A DNA stretch of 64,000 nucleotides from Membranipora membranacea (GCA_914767715.1 OU612066.1:24278283-24342282); one strand, 5' to 3'. Positions 25,501-37,771 are shown, counted from the first letter of the stretch. A program made the numbers and translations. The notes: generated by a model from the sequence alone, not told the origin.

Positions 25501-28500
25501 GACCAGGGATGATAATCACGTTTGAGGTCTACCTTCTGAAAGGGAATGTTGTGAACACAGACAGAGTGGTCGCCTGGGGCTGCTTCCCAGTCTGTGATGG
25601 AGCATTCGAAGTCGTCGAGGGAAAGTGAGTTTGGTTGTAGAAGTTCATTTAAATACATGATTTAAGTTAAATTTGTGTTTGGAATGGCAGCATGACTGGT
25701 TGTTTCATCTCTCATTTCTCTGTTCCCCATTTTGAGGATAGCAAATATGAACAAATTCAAATGTCTCAATCTTCTGGTAGTCACTGACTCCAAAAGTGTG
25801 ACGCCTTACCTGATTTCTGTTTGTCTATTTTGTTGGTCAGCGATATATTTGTCTATTTTTTGTATAGGTATAAGACCATTTTTTGTTATTGGTAGGTACA
25901 AAACCGTTTTTTGGTCTGTTTAGGCATATGACTGTTTTTTTCTCTGCTGAAGTATAAGACTTTTTGTTCTGTTTAGGTATAAGATTTTTTTTGAACTTTT
26001 TAGCTGTAAGAATAGGAATATGACCTGTTATTTCTTTTCTAGGTATAAAACTCCTTTGATAAGAGGACAGATGGATTTCAAGTTGGATAAACATGCACAG
26101 ATGGAACAGATTATCTCCTCCGATTTGGATCATTGGCTGTGTAATGCTTACTTTGAGATTGTTAGGTTACCGAGGTATGTGGTGTCAGTGGCTATCCCAC
26201 AATGCATCTTTGAACACAATGGATATACCGACATTGAGACTACACTATTAACATGTGTATCTCAGATCTTTAGAGTCAATTTAGTATAAGTACCTAACGT
26301 GTTCCCACTCCTTATTAATGAAATCGGTCACGAGTTGTCAACTCCTTTTGATGGTACACATTCTAAGTGAATTAATTCACTATCTCTCGAGCAGAGATGT
26401 ACATGCAATAATAATAACAAGTGATAAGTGTGCACAATGGATTGCCTTACGCTAAATGACAAACATCAAGACATCTTTAAAGTGTCTAGGAATGCAATAA
26501 AACAACCATTGTTCATATCAAAGCTTTGCCATTGCAATGAATATAAATGTTAATTTTTTCGCACAAGGACATTATTGAATGATGTAACCTTATTTAAAGT
26601 GCAGAAATCCAGGGTCTAGAGTATGTTATCTCTATTTTGATAATTTCTAGTGTAAGTAGAGCAGCCTTGTAACTATCCTAGATAAGCCCCGGCTAGGCTT
26701 ACTGTTATGCTGTAAGTGGGTCATCATTTAAATGTGGTTCCATAACAGGGGAGATAACATACTCTAGACCTTTCTAGACCCTGGATTTTGCACTGTCAAT
26801 TAGGTTACTCATTCAATAATGAACTTGACTGAAAAAATTTACTTTTTTTGTTCATTGCAATGGCAAAGCTTTGCTATGAACAGTGGTTGTTTTTTGCGTT
26901 CTTAGACACTTTAAAAGGTTTGAATAACACTGTTTTGGAGGCTACTTGAAGAATTGTAAACTTATACAGACACATTATTGTAGCTTGCTTGACAGAGAGA
27001 AAATAGTCCTTCAGCATTACCTTTATAGAACTAGTAACATGAACAAAATATTGAAATCTGTAAGCAGTCACTCTGATGAGGCATCTCATTTCATTATCAC
27101 CTACCAAATCAAGCCAATTCTAGGGATTTTAAGCACATCAATCAATCAATATATTTATTTACATTCGAACATATTGTGTAGACTTATACAGCTTCCATTT
27201 AATGATCTGATAAAATAACATAATAAATAGTATTATACCATAATATGGTGAAATAATATAATAAAATACCATGTTTGATTCCTTATACAGATACATGGCA
27301 GCTCAGAAGGAGTATGAGGTTGAGTTACAGTTCTCATCCTCCCTGGTGAATCATCCGGACAGGATTAATATGGACGGAGAGGAGTATAAGGACTCTGAGA
27401 ACCCCATACTGGGATCGGCTATCGGCAGCCATACTCATCTCGCTGACAGGTACTGCCCTATCCTTAAACCATTGCTGCCACACAGGTAGATGTGTGCTTA
27501 TTGAATTCTGTATAGCTCAAAACTAATATTAAGAGGCTGCAATCTCAGCATTGTCGCCTAGTGGGCAAATTATTTGCACAAACTGATGTCATAATCAGGA
27601 TATGAAACAAGTTATCTTCGTAATATCTACATAGCTACCTTGTACGTTAATTTCACCCTAACTTTGACCATCAGTTTGTGCAAATTATTCGACCATTAGG
27701 TGATAATTCTAAGACTAAAGCCTCAATAAGTTACCTTGGAGCTATACTGAATTCAATGAGCACAAATTTGCCTGAGTGGCAGCAGGTAGTTTAAGTTACT
27801 ACTACTAGTCAGCTGCAAGAAATGTCTAACTGCTTCGCCCCACAATCATGTTCAACTTACTTATGGTTGCTGCTTGTTCTTTGCATGTAGGCCTAGAAAA
27901 TAAAATATGGAGATGAAAAAGTAATGCAGCTACTATTAATCTACAACATCATGTTGAAGAATCTTAATGGCACCAGGACAGGAGAAATTCTGAGCTCATA
28001 TCTGCTCTACACTGCAACATACAATAACAAATTCAAACACTCATTAGTTACAGTTACAGCTAATCATAAATAAAATAACAATGAAGTTAAATTTCATTTA
28101 TACGATCATGAATATAACCATGTAAAGTAAAATAATAGCTCAGTCAGTAGGTTGACTGAACATTGACAGTAAGGTTCAACCTTCTAGTGTGACAAGATTT
28201 AAATGTTATATATTTGCAGCGCCAGCGAGGTAACATCTGTCGGGAGGACTCCTACCAATAAGACTTCTTCATATAAAAGCTCAATGGAGGATCTCGGTGA
28301 CACAGAATCACTCAACTCCATGAAGAAATCAGTGACCAGTGAAGTACTGTTCAGACCCACTAAGGTGAGTTTTACTGTCATGCTGTTATTGCTGTTGGTC
28401 AACAATAAGCAGGCTATATAGTAGGGCTTTATCATAAGAGCAAATTGAGAAATCCGAAGCGTAGGTGGAGAGTTAGACCTGCTTCCTTTGAAAACTCAGA

Positions 28501-31500
28501 TGGTTATACTATGGATTTGTGCTACTATGTAATCATACATATTACTTGATGGGTTTGACAACAAAATATCACGGGATCCCATTTGCTTACTCTGTTTTCT
28601 TTAACATAAAAAGATTTAGACATATGTGGTTTGAGTTTGCTAAACATCCTACATAAATGTGCTGTGATGCAACTGTCTGCTCTATATATATATTTTCACC
28701 ATATATTTCATATGCTATATATATATGATGTAGTATATATATATTATATAATATATATACATGTAATATATAATATAACATGATATATATATACCATATA
28801 TTGTTTACTCTTTACAACATATAATATACATTCTCTTTACTACTGTTAATGTATATTTTACTTTGTATACACTCTACATAACAATATAATGTACATACTA
28901 TATGTATAATATACTATATATTGTATAATCTATATAATATACTGTATATACTGTAAAATCTTACCATTTTGTTGTATGTAGTTAGTAAACAGAGGTGCTG
29001 CCATGCACAACTCTTCACTCAACGTAAATCAGCCTGCTGCCGGAGGTGGCGGTAAGCTACGAATCGACGACAGCACTGATAGTGAGGCTAGTGTGGATGA
29101 GGATGAGGATGAGGACGCGTTCATACTGAAGAAAGCTGAAGAGTTTAAACCTGTCACTAACAATATGGGGCTGTATTATAAGGTTGGTGAATAGCTTGAT
29201 AGACACATTGCTATATGATGTGTCTGGTTTCAGCATTTCTTCATAACGGGCTTTGTGGTTCAGGGTCAATCATGTATTTTGAGTAGTAAAACATTTGTGT
29301 AAACCCAACTTCTGGTTTAAAAATGAGAAAATTTACCCCAGCTGCATAGTTTTGAGTATCTTAAAGAAGATTATGCTCACTTTATCGTGGTTGATACAAA
29401 GTGTTCAATACAAAAAGTTATTTTGTCAATGCAATCTTCGTGTTTATAGAGACATCTGAACAACCCTGTGGATGTTTACACTAAGAAGTTATACAGCGTG
29501 CTACCTAAGAGTACCAGAGCATCAAAGAAAAATAAGAAGAAGCAGACATACGCTGAAGAGCTGCTGCAGCATACTGCTAGTGTGAAGTAAGTATGCACTC
29601 TGAAGAAAGCACCTGACTTTGACTTAGACGCGTTTTCGTTTCTTCAAACAATGTGGTGTGTGAGCCCCAGCAAATGTTTATAAATGTCCAGATACTGCAA
29701 GTTTCCTCCTTTGGTCCCAATCATAGAAGAAGGCGCCTAGTAGAACTCATAAAAATATAAGGTCTGACAGCAAATAACCCACATCATTTATTGACTTAAA
29801 ACACTCTCTAGAGTCTAGGGTATGTTCTGACTGCACATGTAACCCACATAGATCTGATTTGTCACTGTCACACCGACTATGCCTGTTAGGCAATACGGCA
29901 AGACTATCGCTGAGTTATTTTTAAATAAATTGTTAAGATATTAGTGATGTCATCTATTTACATTGCACAGCTGCACCAACAATTCATTATATTATTCCTT
30001 CATAAAACTATGACACAATAACCGAAACCCATCCAAGGTCCCGTGAAACTTGAACTGGGGTATATCGTTATCTTATGCTATAAGCAGGGAAAGCTGTTCT
30101 AAGATTGGTTAGGCCTTCTTAAATCATAAACGTTTCCTCCGCGCACCAAGCTTAAATCATCTCCATACATTAGCCTAGCTTGCCCATTCCTACCTTGTAC
30201 AGGGGTGCACCAAGTTGAATTTCATGTGTAAATGTTTCTATGTAATATGTTTCATGTACTGTAAAGACAGCTGGAGAGCTGCTAATAAAAAGTGATTCAA
30301 TTTTTTTGATCTTATCATGTTTATTTTAGAGCTCCCTTCTCTGAGAAGGGTAGAATAGCTGAGCAAGGGTTGAAGAGGATCTCTTACTTGGTGCGTATGT
30401 TTATGGCAGAACTCGGGCTATCACAGTGGGCTAGTAGGGAGTTCTGGGCTATGCTCTTCCTGTTTCTGTTTACCTTCTTCATGAGGTTTTATCTTCACTA
30501 CACTGGACAGTATCTGTTTCTGAAAATACTCAAAATACCGATAAACAGGTTTGTAGCTGACGGAATGAGGGCAGGCCTGTGTTTTTTTTACATTTACTAT
30601 TTTAATTAGCAGACAATATCATCCTTGACTGATGTTTTCCATAAAATAACTTGGGGAGAAAAAGAATATGAGAAAAAATTATAACGTTTTGTGTGTTGGA
30701 GGATTGATTGGTACTCCATATCAGAATGTCTTCACAAGAAGACAGAGACAACAGTTTGAAAAAATAAAGGAAGCACATTGATATGTGAATCTATATTGAT
30801 TTGTATGATCTCGTAGGTATCTATTAGTGTCAAGCAGTGCCTAAGTACATGAATTTACACATTTTTATATCTATATTTTAACCTAAGTTTAAGTTTAACT
30901 TTCATTCTAGCATTTCAGGGCGTTGGGCTAAATAGAGCAAATTAAACTGCTCTTTTGGCGATAATTGTCTTAATCAAATGCCTAAACATGGTAAAGGTAT
31001 GCTCAAACAATCTAAATATAAAGAGTTCTCAAACCAGTGGTTTCTCCTTTCCTGATTTAGGAACTGTCCTTTCCTCCAAGATGCATTCACTCAATAATTT
31101 GTAGCTTATTATAATCAAATTATTATATTATATTGATAGAATCAAACTTGGTACCAAAGTTGTCTTTCCTTTTTTTGTAGTTTCAACTTCCTGCCGTACA
31201 CAGTGCATCTGAACTATCAGTCGTCACTGCTGCACCCCCTACAGGAGATGTTACTTGTGCTGATCGGACCCTCTACTATACTCGTTCTCTTCACGCTCTT
31301 TGTCATCATATGCTTTGTATGTCAAAAGGCTATGGGAATGTTTCCTGATATCGGTTCTAAGTTTGTACTGATGTTTGGAATCCAATCATTCTTCAATCCA
31401 ATCTTCCTGATGATTGTGGACGCGGCTCAACAGGTAAGATTTATTGACCGACTTACTGACTTACTGAATTACTGACTTACTGACTTACTGACTTACTGAA

Positions 31501-34500
31501 TTACTGACTTACTGAATTACTCACTTACTGACTTACTGACTTACTGAATTACTGAATTACTGACTTACTGAATTACTGACTTACTGACTTACTGAATTAC
31601 TGAATTACTGACTTACTGACTTACTGAATTACTGACTTACTGACTTACTGAATTACTGAATTACTGACTTACTGAATTACTGAATTACTGACTTACTGAC
31701 TTACTGAATTACTGACTTACTGACTTACTGAATTACTGACTTACTGAATAACTGACTTACTGACTCACTGACTCACTGAATTACTAAATGACTGAATGAC
31801 TGACTTACTGACTTACTGACTTACTGACTTACTGAATTACTGAATTACTGACTTACTGAATTACTGACTTACTGAATTACTGAATTACTGAATTACTGAC
31901 TTACTGAATTACTGAATTACTGACTTACTGACTTACTGAATGACTGATTGACTGATTGTCTGATTGACTGAATGACTGATTATCTGATTGACTGAATGAC
32001 TGATTATCTGTTTGACTGATTGACTGATTGTTGGATTGACTGATTGATTGCAGATCAACGTTGAAACTTGAAAATGATTAATCATCGACAATTAAGTCGC
32101 CTAAACATGTTTGATTGACTGACTTAGTCTTGCCTGCCACTCTTCTACTATAACAGTCAACAAATTGCCGACCTCAGAATACATGAACACATCAAATCGA
32201 AATTAAGATTCCTCTTGTCAAACGACTCCTGTGATTTACCTTTTGATAAAGATGAAAGTTGAGTTAAATGCGCTTGTGTAAGACATTAAGCTGACATCGT
32301 GTGGGTAATTTAGACACTGTGTTAACATAAAGTTACCAGATTGTATTAATGATGGTCTCACTCTACAGCTCAGATGGAGAGAGATACACCAAAGAGTACT
32401 GGGGGCTGGAACAATCAACCTTGATAGCTCCCCCAGTAGGACTCGAACCCACAACTCCTGTGACATAAATGACCTGGCAGTGCATAGCAAGCTCTATAAC
32501 ATTCGTTAAACTCTTTTACTTGTTTTTCAAAAACCTGTTTACATTTTACTTATCTAGAACTATGATTACAACAAGATAACAACAGCGATGCCCATAGCAG
32601 ACTTTGCTAAGATGTATTGGGTTTTTACGAGGACGCAGGGCAATGGTATCGGGGGTGTATTTGTCACCCTCTTTGTCTATGTTTTCGTCATGTTTGCCTC
32701 TGGAGCTATACTCTACATGTATTTCTTGCGGTAAGCTACTCAATCTGAGAATTTAAATTCTCACATTTTTGAATGGTAACATAGAAAATCAACTATGAAA
32801 TCTAAATGTCATCTAATCTCTTGTTTCACAATCATGTTTTATTGAAATTTTTTGCAGCACGTGGACTTGAAACCCGTTGGTATCTTTTTTTAAATGCCTT
32901 TCATTAATTATTGCATTACTTATGTATACTGTTGCGTCACCTTCAATCTAAGAGCCGGCTGTGACCTCACTATTGAAATGATATAGACTGGCAATAAAAG
33001 TGTTGACGAAGGATGATAAGTCTTCTCATACGTTTTTCCGAATTTAGCAACACATATCCTTAATACTGTGATATGTAATAAATCGATCAATTAATCAATC
33101 TATCAACCAATCAACCAATCAATAAATCAAACATTCTTTCTTATACAGACTACACAACAACGGACGTATGTTGGACATCTACTGGAGGTTACACGGACTA
33201 GAAGAGGATGTATTCGTCCCATACGACCTTGAGGTGTCTCTGCAGGAGCTCGAGTATATACTCATCAAGGCTGAGCAGTGGAGAGGTGAAGAGGGAGCTA
33301 GACGTAAAGTAGCTGTGTATGATTATGTGTGGGAGGAGGAAGATGTGAGTTCACTATATGACTTGTCTGGCTGAGGCACACTGTAACAATTTGATCCAAT
33401 TTGATCTGATTTGATCCATTTTTATCCAATTTGATCAAATTTAATCCAATTGAAACAAACTTGATCCAATTTGCCCGCAGTCCGGTCATTCCCATTTTGC
33501 TGGGGAGCTGCCGGCAGGCTCAAACCCTGAATGCAGGCAAATTTGATCATTTTTTATCTACTCATGACCTGTCTGAGGCACCATGTTAAATTATCATCGC
33601 TTGGTTCATATCTCCCTATAGCATATTGATCTATGGCCCTCTACCACACAGCTGATTACCCTAGAGTAGTGAATTATTTGTATATATATTCCATGTTTAT
33701 TCTGGAGAAGAATAAGTCCTTGGACTTGTACCCAGAAAACAGAAAAATTGATAAAAATATGGTTTAGAATTAAAAAGACATGTAACTAAAAATCAAGAAC
33801 AATGACAGGTAAAATACAAAGTACACACAGACATTAATTAGCAGTAAAGCATTACACAAGTTAATACACAATAGCTAGGAAATGAAAAGTTAGAACAATG
33901 CAGCAGTAGACTAAAAAGAAATGATAAGAACTGACTCATAAATTTAGAAGTTTGAGGACGTGGCTCCGAGTGGCATTTTTAAATGAAGCAAGGGATTGAC
34001 TAAGCTTAACATGATTGGGTAATTCGTTAAACTTTTGAGCACCGAACTTAGCCAAAGCTAATCTAAAATTTTCCTTGGATAGTCTAAACCCAGAACTTTT
34101 AGCAAGCCGAGTTTCACTAGTTAATTTCATTGTAGATTGGTATCAATTATTGGGACTAAACTATTAACAATTTTATAAAACGCCAGCAGATACAAATATT
34201 CGGAACACAAAGTTAAAACAGGGATGTTGTAGGTCTTTCGAGTATTATCTTTAAAACTGTTATAGTCTATAATTTTCAAACATCTATTCTCAATTTTTTA
34301 AAATTCTTTTTTGACATAGTCATTTGTTGTAAATAAGACAGGAGAGCTGTATTCAAGATTAGAACGTATAAGTCCAATGAACCAAAGCTTAGCTAATTTA
34401 GGTGTCAGGAATTTTCTATTACGTTGAAAGTTGGTGACTATTGGATAAAGTTTTTGTTTAATTTTACTGGTATGAGATTTAAAATTTAATTTGTTATCAA

Positions 34501-37500
34501 GAATCACTCCTAAGTACTTAATTTTGTCTGATTGTTTGAAAATGAGATTGTTAAATTTAAGTTCCGGAGGTTTGATGTTACGTGTATTGGAAATGGTCAT
34601 GACATCCGTTTTACCGCTGTTGGGAACAAGGCATTTTTCACTGTACCAACTGGATGCCTGATGGATGCTTTTTTCCATAAGTTTTGTGGAAATGACTGGG
34701 TTTTCCCCACTGGTGACTAGTAGGAAGTCATCAGCATATAGATAACAATTTTTTAGCTCCATCATGATAAACAGCAGGGGTCCAAGTACAGACCCCTGCG
34801 GCACACCAGTTATTACTCGACTGCATTCAGATACACAACCATTAACTTTCATGGTCTGCTCTCGACTTGAAAGATAATTTTTAATTAAATTTGACGCATT
34901 AGAGTGAAAATTGAAATTCGTTAACAGTTTTCTGGCAATGATCTTATGGTTTACGCAATCAAAGGCCTTACGGATATCAAGAGCAGAAACTGTGAAAAAT
35001 TTTGACTCGTGCTTTGACAGCAGGTAACGAACTCTGTTGACTAGTTGAGTTAAAATTTGATCAGTGGATGTACCATTTCTGAATTTCTGAAAGTATGCTT
35101 TTAAACCTGGCCTAACAGTTAAAGTTTTGTCAGCTTGACTTGGATAGACCAGTTCAGGCTAGTACCAACTCGAGTTGGGTGAAGGATATTTGTAGTTATC
35201 GTCTGAATGTCAATGTGTAGATAACTTACAAGTCAAACTTGAAATGATATCACATCAAGGAGTTACAGCCTCTAACTCCTTGTTCACATCAGGGAGGTTC
35301 TCACCCTCCCTGATCACATGTATTGCTTGAATTCGATGCCTTACATAAATATTGATCACTGATCAGGTATTAACACTTACTTTTAATAAGAATCTATACT
35401 TTTTATAACTGTTTTAGACTGAGTACTCAGCTTTTGATGAGACAATAGCGGCTGTTAAGAAATCTCAGGCTAAGAAAGAAAAGACGAGTCACATCGCCAT
35501 ACACACACTACATGTAGATGGACTGAGAGAACTTTTTAGACATTTCCTAGTACTTCCCGATGGAGCTATCGTTGAGGTTACTGTTTACTCCTCTTAATTC
35601 AGACTTTATAATTCAGAACTCCTGTTAAACCAGACAAGGAAAATTGGTGCCTTCAGCCAGATCTCAATGCATTCTAATGTCACTTAATTCAGACTCTGCT
35701 TAATTAGGACACATTTTTGTGGTCTCCAGAGGTTTGAATTAAAGTGAACTGCACTGTACTTTAGTGAAGATAATTCCAGACTTATCGTATGGTTTGAGAG
35801 CAATAATGCCATCTTGACTAATACAGCTTCTTCATCTCATCTATTTGAAATGAAATCATCCTAAATCAGCCAATTTCCCTGCTGAAATATTATGAACTTT
35901 ATTTTACACCGATCGATGCAAAAAGCAAATATGACCGTGTGTTTGAAAACAAGAACAAAAAAGAAATGGTTTTGTTGGAACCACTAAGACCTTGACTTGC
36001 ATTCCAAACTCAACAAATTATCGTTACATAACTTTAGAGGTTCTTTTGCACTGTTTTAAGTGCTAGCCATCTTCTTAACCTGCAGGTTCTTGGTGAGATG
36101 TCCTATGTTCCGGGATTGACAAAGGAAGTGAAGAAAGCCATCAACAGCGGAACTAAGAAAGTGGAGCATCTTATGGAATTTGGATCATCAATGAGCCTTG
36201 CCAAGGTAATTCACACCATGTCTAACTTATATAGGTGCATGACTTATATATGTCCATACCCTGTTAAACCTTTATCCATTACTGTGTAGTTTTATTTCCT
36301 GATGGAAGTTATTTTACTCCAACATTTAAATCTGCCAATTCCACATTTATATTTTTGGTGCCGTCAGTTCTAACTATGGCGGACTGTTTTCAATAAATGA
36401 TTTCTGCTATAGTAGGCCAGATATGGAATAGAATTGAGTGTATATTTGAGTTCCTGTCTAAGGTACCAGATGTATTGATATTGACCTTCGATTCTAAATA
36501 ACAACAATTCAAATCCAAATCCATGAAGGATGATTAAAATAACACTTGTATAACATTTGAATTTCAGAGTGACTGTTCACCAAGTGTGACCACTGACAAT
36601 TCTTTGGCTACAACCTCTAAGATAAAGGTCACAAAGTTTGCATGATCCCTGTGTGATAATATTGTGCATGATATTTGCTAGATGGTAGATGTAGGTAGGC
36701 ACAGTGTTTGCATTCAATAGGGGCTGTTAACAGCATCGCCACAACCTCAAAATGAAGTTCCCAGAAACATCAAGTCAATGTTATTTTGTTATCATTCAAC
36801 CATGGGAAGCCTTTGCAGCCCTGCCACAGAGCATACACCAGTGATTATTGACCTGATCCCATCTGGAAAATCTAGAAAACTGCATCGTGGGATACCTCTC
36901 AATATACATTATAATATAAGTAGTTTCTACACAGTTTGTATAATGTTTGATAGTAGGATAGATAATTGTGTGTCACTACGCAGTCAAATCTAACCTAGAC
37001 TTTTTTAAACACAAGGCTATTAGACTTGAGTATAGGGCATAATAAAAGATGATGGGACTTTTAGTTTTAATATAATCTTGTGATAGAAAGATGCCATTAC
37101 TTAATCAACAAATGACGTTGTGCTTCAGTCAATTCGGAAATGTTGTGTAAAAATTTGAGTATGGAGAAATTTACCTAATGCATCAGATATATTGCATTCG
37201 TTGCATGAGTGTGAAATTTCATAGTTTGCATGGTGCTATATGTAATTTACTGAGATCTACCGATTTAATTGTCAGAAATTTATTTAACCAATCGATGACT
37301 CAATTTAGAAAGATTGCTATGTGGATTGTAAGTATTGAAAGCTGAAAACTGAAAAACATGCAAATAACTTACACACTTTTTATATGAATGATTTCAACCA
37401 GAGCACCTAGTCTTTTTAGATTGAAATGTTGTCAGCATTCAAATATTATCATTGTTGCAACAAATGATACATGAATGTACAAATAAACATAACATATGTT

Positions 37501-37716
37501 TTCGTGTTTCAAATTGTCTGTTTCCATTGACAGGTGAGGGGCAGGTTTCATTCAGGCGATGCCATCTCTCTCAGGACTCCAGTGACAGGTAGGGCGGTGC
37601 ATGTCAGTGTGGAGAACCTGAAACCACCTGCTGCCCATGGTCAGCCTGGTGGGTCAGGTCTTGGCAGACCAGGCTCAGCTGGAATGACTTCGGAAGATGA
37701 GAAAAAAGAAGTCTAA
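19573..37716 (+). CDS. Large four-pass membrane protein with C2-like region (possible OFCC1/ojoplano family)
   Basis: Twenty-two exons join in frame to 1,123 aa: 19573-19719, 20166-20274, 20588-20675, 21532-21703, 22580-22712, 23065-23204, 23673-23814, 24511-24653, 25349-25399, 25455-25624, 26043-26174, 27291-27449, 28220-28364, 28982-29182, 29450-29586, 30330-30548, 31181-31433, 32558-32730, 33149-33344, 35418-35576, 36086-36205, 37534-37716. All introns are GT-AG. The order is: acidic N-terminus, coiled coil (about 172-263), beta-rich C2-like region (about 310-530), Ser-rich and acidic linker (DEDEDED at 616-622), four hydrophobic segments (728-903) and a conserved tail ending at TAA 37714. 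The combination and the tail (RRKVAVYDYVWEEED, LPDGAIVEV) remind me of the OFCC1/ojoplano proteins, transmembrane proteins linked in fish to integrin trafficking and eye morphogenesis. That assignment is from memory and not certain. The structure is well supported. Confidence 0.85.
20166..23204 (+). other. N-terminal acidic and coiled-coil exons (2-6) of the large membrane-protein gene
   Basis: Exons 2-4 (residues about 50-172) are acidic and contain short motifs such as HNPAEY and LPDLYRYLQSIKEGD. HNPAEY has the NPxY form used by PTB-domain and endocytic adaptors, which would suit a trafficking role (inference). Exons 5-6 (about 173-263) are almost all charged or helical residues with heptad spacing (RLVEIARQKEQLQVDLLRR), a likely coiled coil. 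Introns here are 0.3-0.9 kb, with no sign of broken exons. Confidence 0.75.
20820..20930 (-). repeat. tRNA-derived SINE head in intron 3
   Basis: Read on the minus strand, GGCGCAGTGGTTAGG resembles a polymerase III A box and GGTTCGCATCC a B box, about 30 bp apart (20855-20907). The cloverleaf is too degenerate for a working tRNA, so a SINE or tRNA fossil is the better call. The body boundaries are not determined. Confidence 0.55.
23515..23622. repeat. Hairpin element in intron 6
   Basis: The arms share TCGTCTTACC(A/G)TGAT and GGAGTTGT(T/C)CC in inverted orientation around CTAGATTATATTA. The total is about 108 bp. It is probably a MITE or a stable RNA hairpin in the pre-mRNA. Confidence 0.5.
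23843..24138. repeat. Long near-perfect foldback in intron 7
   Basis: The arms are about 140 bp, from GAATCAG at 23847 to CTGATTC at 24126-24132, with long identical blocks such as AAGTTGAG and AAAACTGCT in inverse order. The centre is ATACTATC. The transcript would form a long, nearly continuous duplex. There is no coding content; it is probably a non-autonomous DNA transposon. Confidence 0.65.
24742..24919. repeat. Inverted-repeat element in intron 8
   Basis: The left arm (about 24742-24797, CCAATGAGTTGGCTC onwards, then GGCAATGCCA) is the inverse of the right arm (about 24870-24917, ending CAACATATTGG). It is a MITE-like structure of about 178 bp. Confidence 0.55.
25400..25454 (+). other. 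55-bp intron (intron 9) of the large membrane-protein gene
   Basis: It starts GTAAAAGACAGCAC and ends in the pyrimidine-rich TTTCTCCTATTGTAG. It is phase 0 and joins LCLPSND to LNQSMFTVLPSK. It is by far the shortest intron I can support in the window; the others are roughly 0.1-2 kb. Confidence 0.7.
26465..26915. repeat. Foldback element in intron 11
   Basis: Two arms of about 180 bp (26465-26640 and 26745-26915) mirror each other, including CAGGGTCTAGAGTATGTTATC against its inverse and AAAGCTTTGCCATTGCAATG against its inverse. The spacer is about 100 bp. No coding frame is present. Confidence 0.65.
27527..27725. repeat. Inverted-repeat element in intron 12
   Basis: GCAAATTATTTGCACAAACT near 27571-27592 is mirrored by AGTTTGTGCAAATTATTCG near 27671-27690, and the arms continue outwards to AGAGGCT and AGCCTC. 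It is a MITE-like element of about 200 bp. Confidence 0.55.
28684..28960. repeat. AT-rich microsatellite tract in intron 13
   Basis: Long runs of TATA with irregular ATAC/ATGT interruptions fill about 280 bp before exon 14. It is simple sequence; no gene. Confidence 0.7.
31445..32055 (+). repeat. 8-bp minisatellite TTACTGA(C/A) with higher-order pattern, intron 17
   Basis: About 600 bp consist of the octamer TTACTGAC alternating with TTACTGAA in runs of one, two or three, with rare variants (TTACTCAC). The array degrades at its right end into GATTGACTGA units. The mixture of the two octamers is not random: segments of five to seven octamers recur. The array starts about 12 bp after the exon 17 donor. 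Confidence 0.9.
32370..32505 (-). repeat. tRNA-derived SINE copy (family 1), intron 17
   Basis: It shares the block GGGGGCTGGAACAATCAACC and GCTCCCCCA with the SINE at 42240-42375. The B-box-like GGTTCGAGTCC is readable on the minus strand (32443-32453). Its A-box side is more decayed than in the copy at 42 kb. Confidence 0.6.
33395..33555. repeat. MITE copy, GATCCAATTTGCC family (intron 19)
   Basis: ACTTGATCCAATTTGCCCGC on the left is mirrored by GCAGGCAAATTTGATCA on the right, around a centre containing CATTTTGCTGGGGAGC. It is preceded by short TTTGATCCAA tandem repeats. Related copies lie at 48410-48515 and 53935-54046. Confidence 0.6.
33690..35160 (-). mobile_element. 5'-truncated, broken non-LTR retrotransposon (reverse transcriptase fragment)
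   Basis: The minus-strand frame carries reverse-transcriptase motifs in order: FRNGTSTDQILTQL, LDIRKAFDCVNHK, GVPQGSVLGPLLF, YADD and KIKYLGVILDNKLNF. A C-terminal piece follows at 33936-34130 (ends SFKNATRSHVLKLLNL) in another frame after stops. Residues normally found between LGPLLF and YADD are missing, so the enzyme is dead. The layout fits the Jockey/CR1/L2-like group. The 5' end stops within the RT domain near 35158, and the 3' end lies near 33690-33720 where CAAGGACTTATTCTT is readable. It sits antisense in intron 19 of the membrane-protein gene. Confidence 0.85.
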
Positions 37717-37771
37717 AGAGTATGATGCAGACAACAGCATGGTTGACAAGGACACATGCATGGTGTTCAAT

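Larger units (their letters stand above)
23673..27449 (+). other. C2-like beta-sandwich exons (7-12) of the large membrane-protein gene
   Basis: Residues about 264-528 run from a Lys-rich entry (IKMKTLRGVRDKLPGGRYVV) through alternating short beta-type stretches: MVSLYNRL, LCGWEFFYLCLPSND, MIITFEVYLLKGN, VVAWGCFPVCD and LDHWLCNAYFEIV. The pattern suggests a C2-like fold, but the acidic calcium loops of classical C2 domains are not evident. Exons 9 and 10 are separated by a 55-bp intron (25400-25454). Without it the frame meets a stop near 25490, so splicing is needed. Confidence 0.65.
30330..32730 (+). other. Transmembrane exons (16-18) of the large membrane-protein gene
   Basis: Four hydrophobic segments can be read: residues about 728-747 (FWAMLFLFLFTFFMRFYL), 786-809 (MLLVLIGPSTILVLFTLF and following), 824-842 (FVLMFGIQSFFNPIFLMIV) and 881-903 (VFVTLFVYVFVMFASGAILY and following). 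An even number of passes puts both termini on one side, presumably the cytosol given the charged coils and tail. The long loop between segments 3 and 4 holds PIADFAKMYWVFTRTQ, which looks conserved. No signal peptide precedes it. Confidence 0.75.

Noticed and set aside
31445-32055. CRISPR-like regular array
   Set aside because: It is a continuous octamer repeat without spacers in an animal intron.
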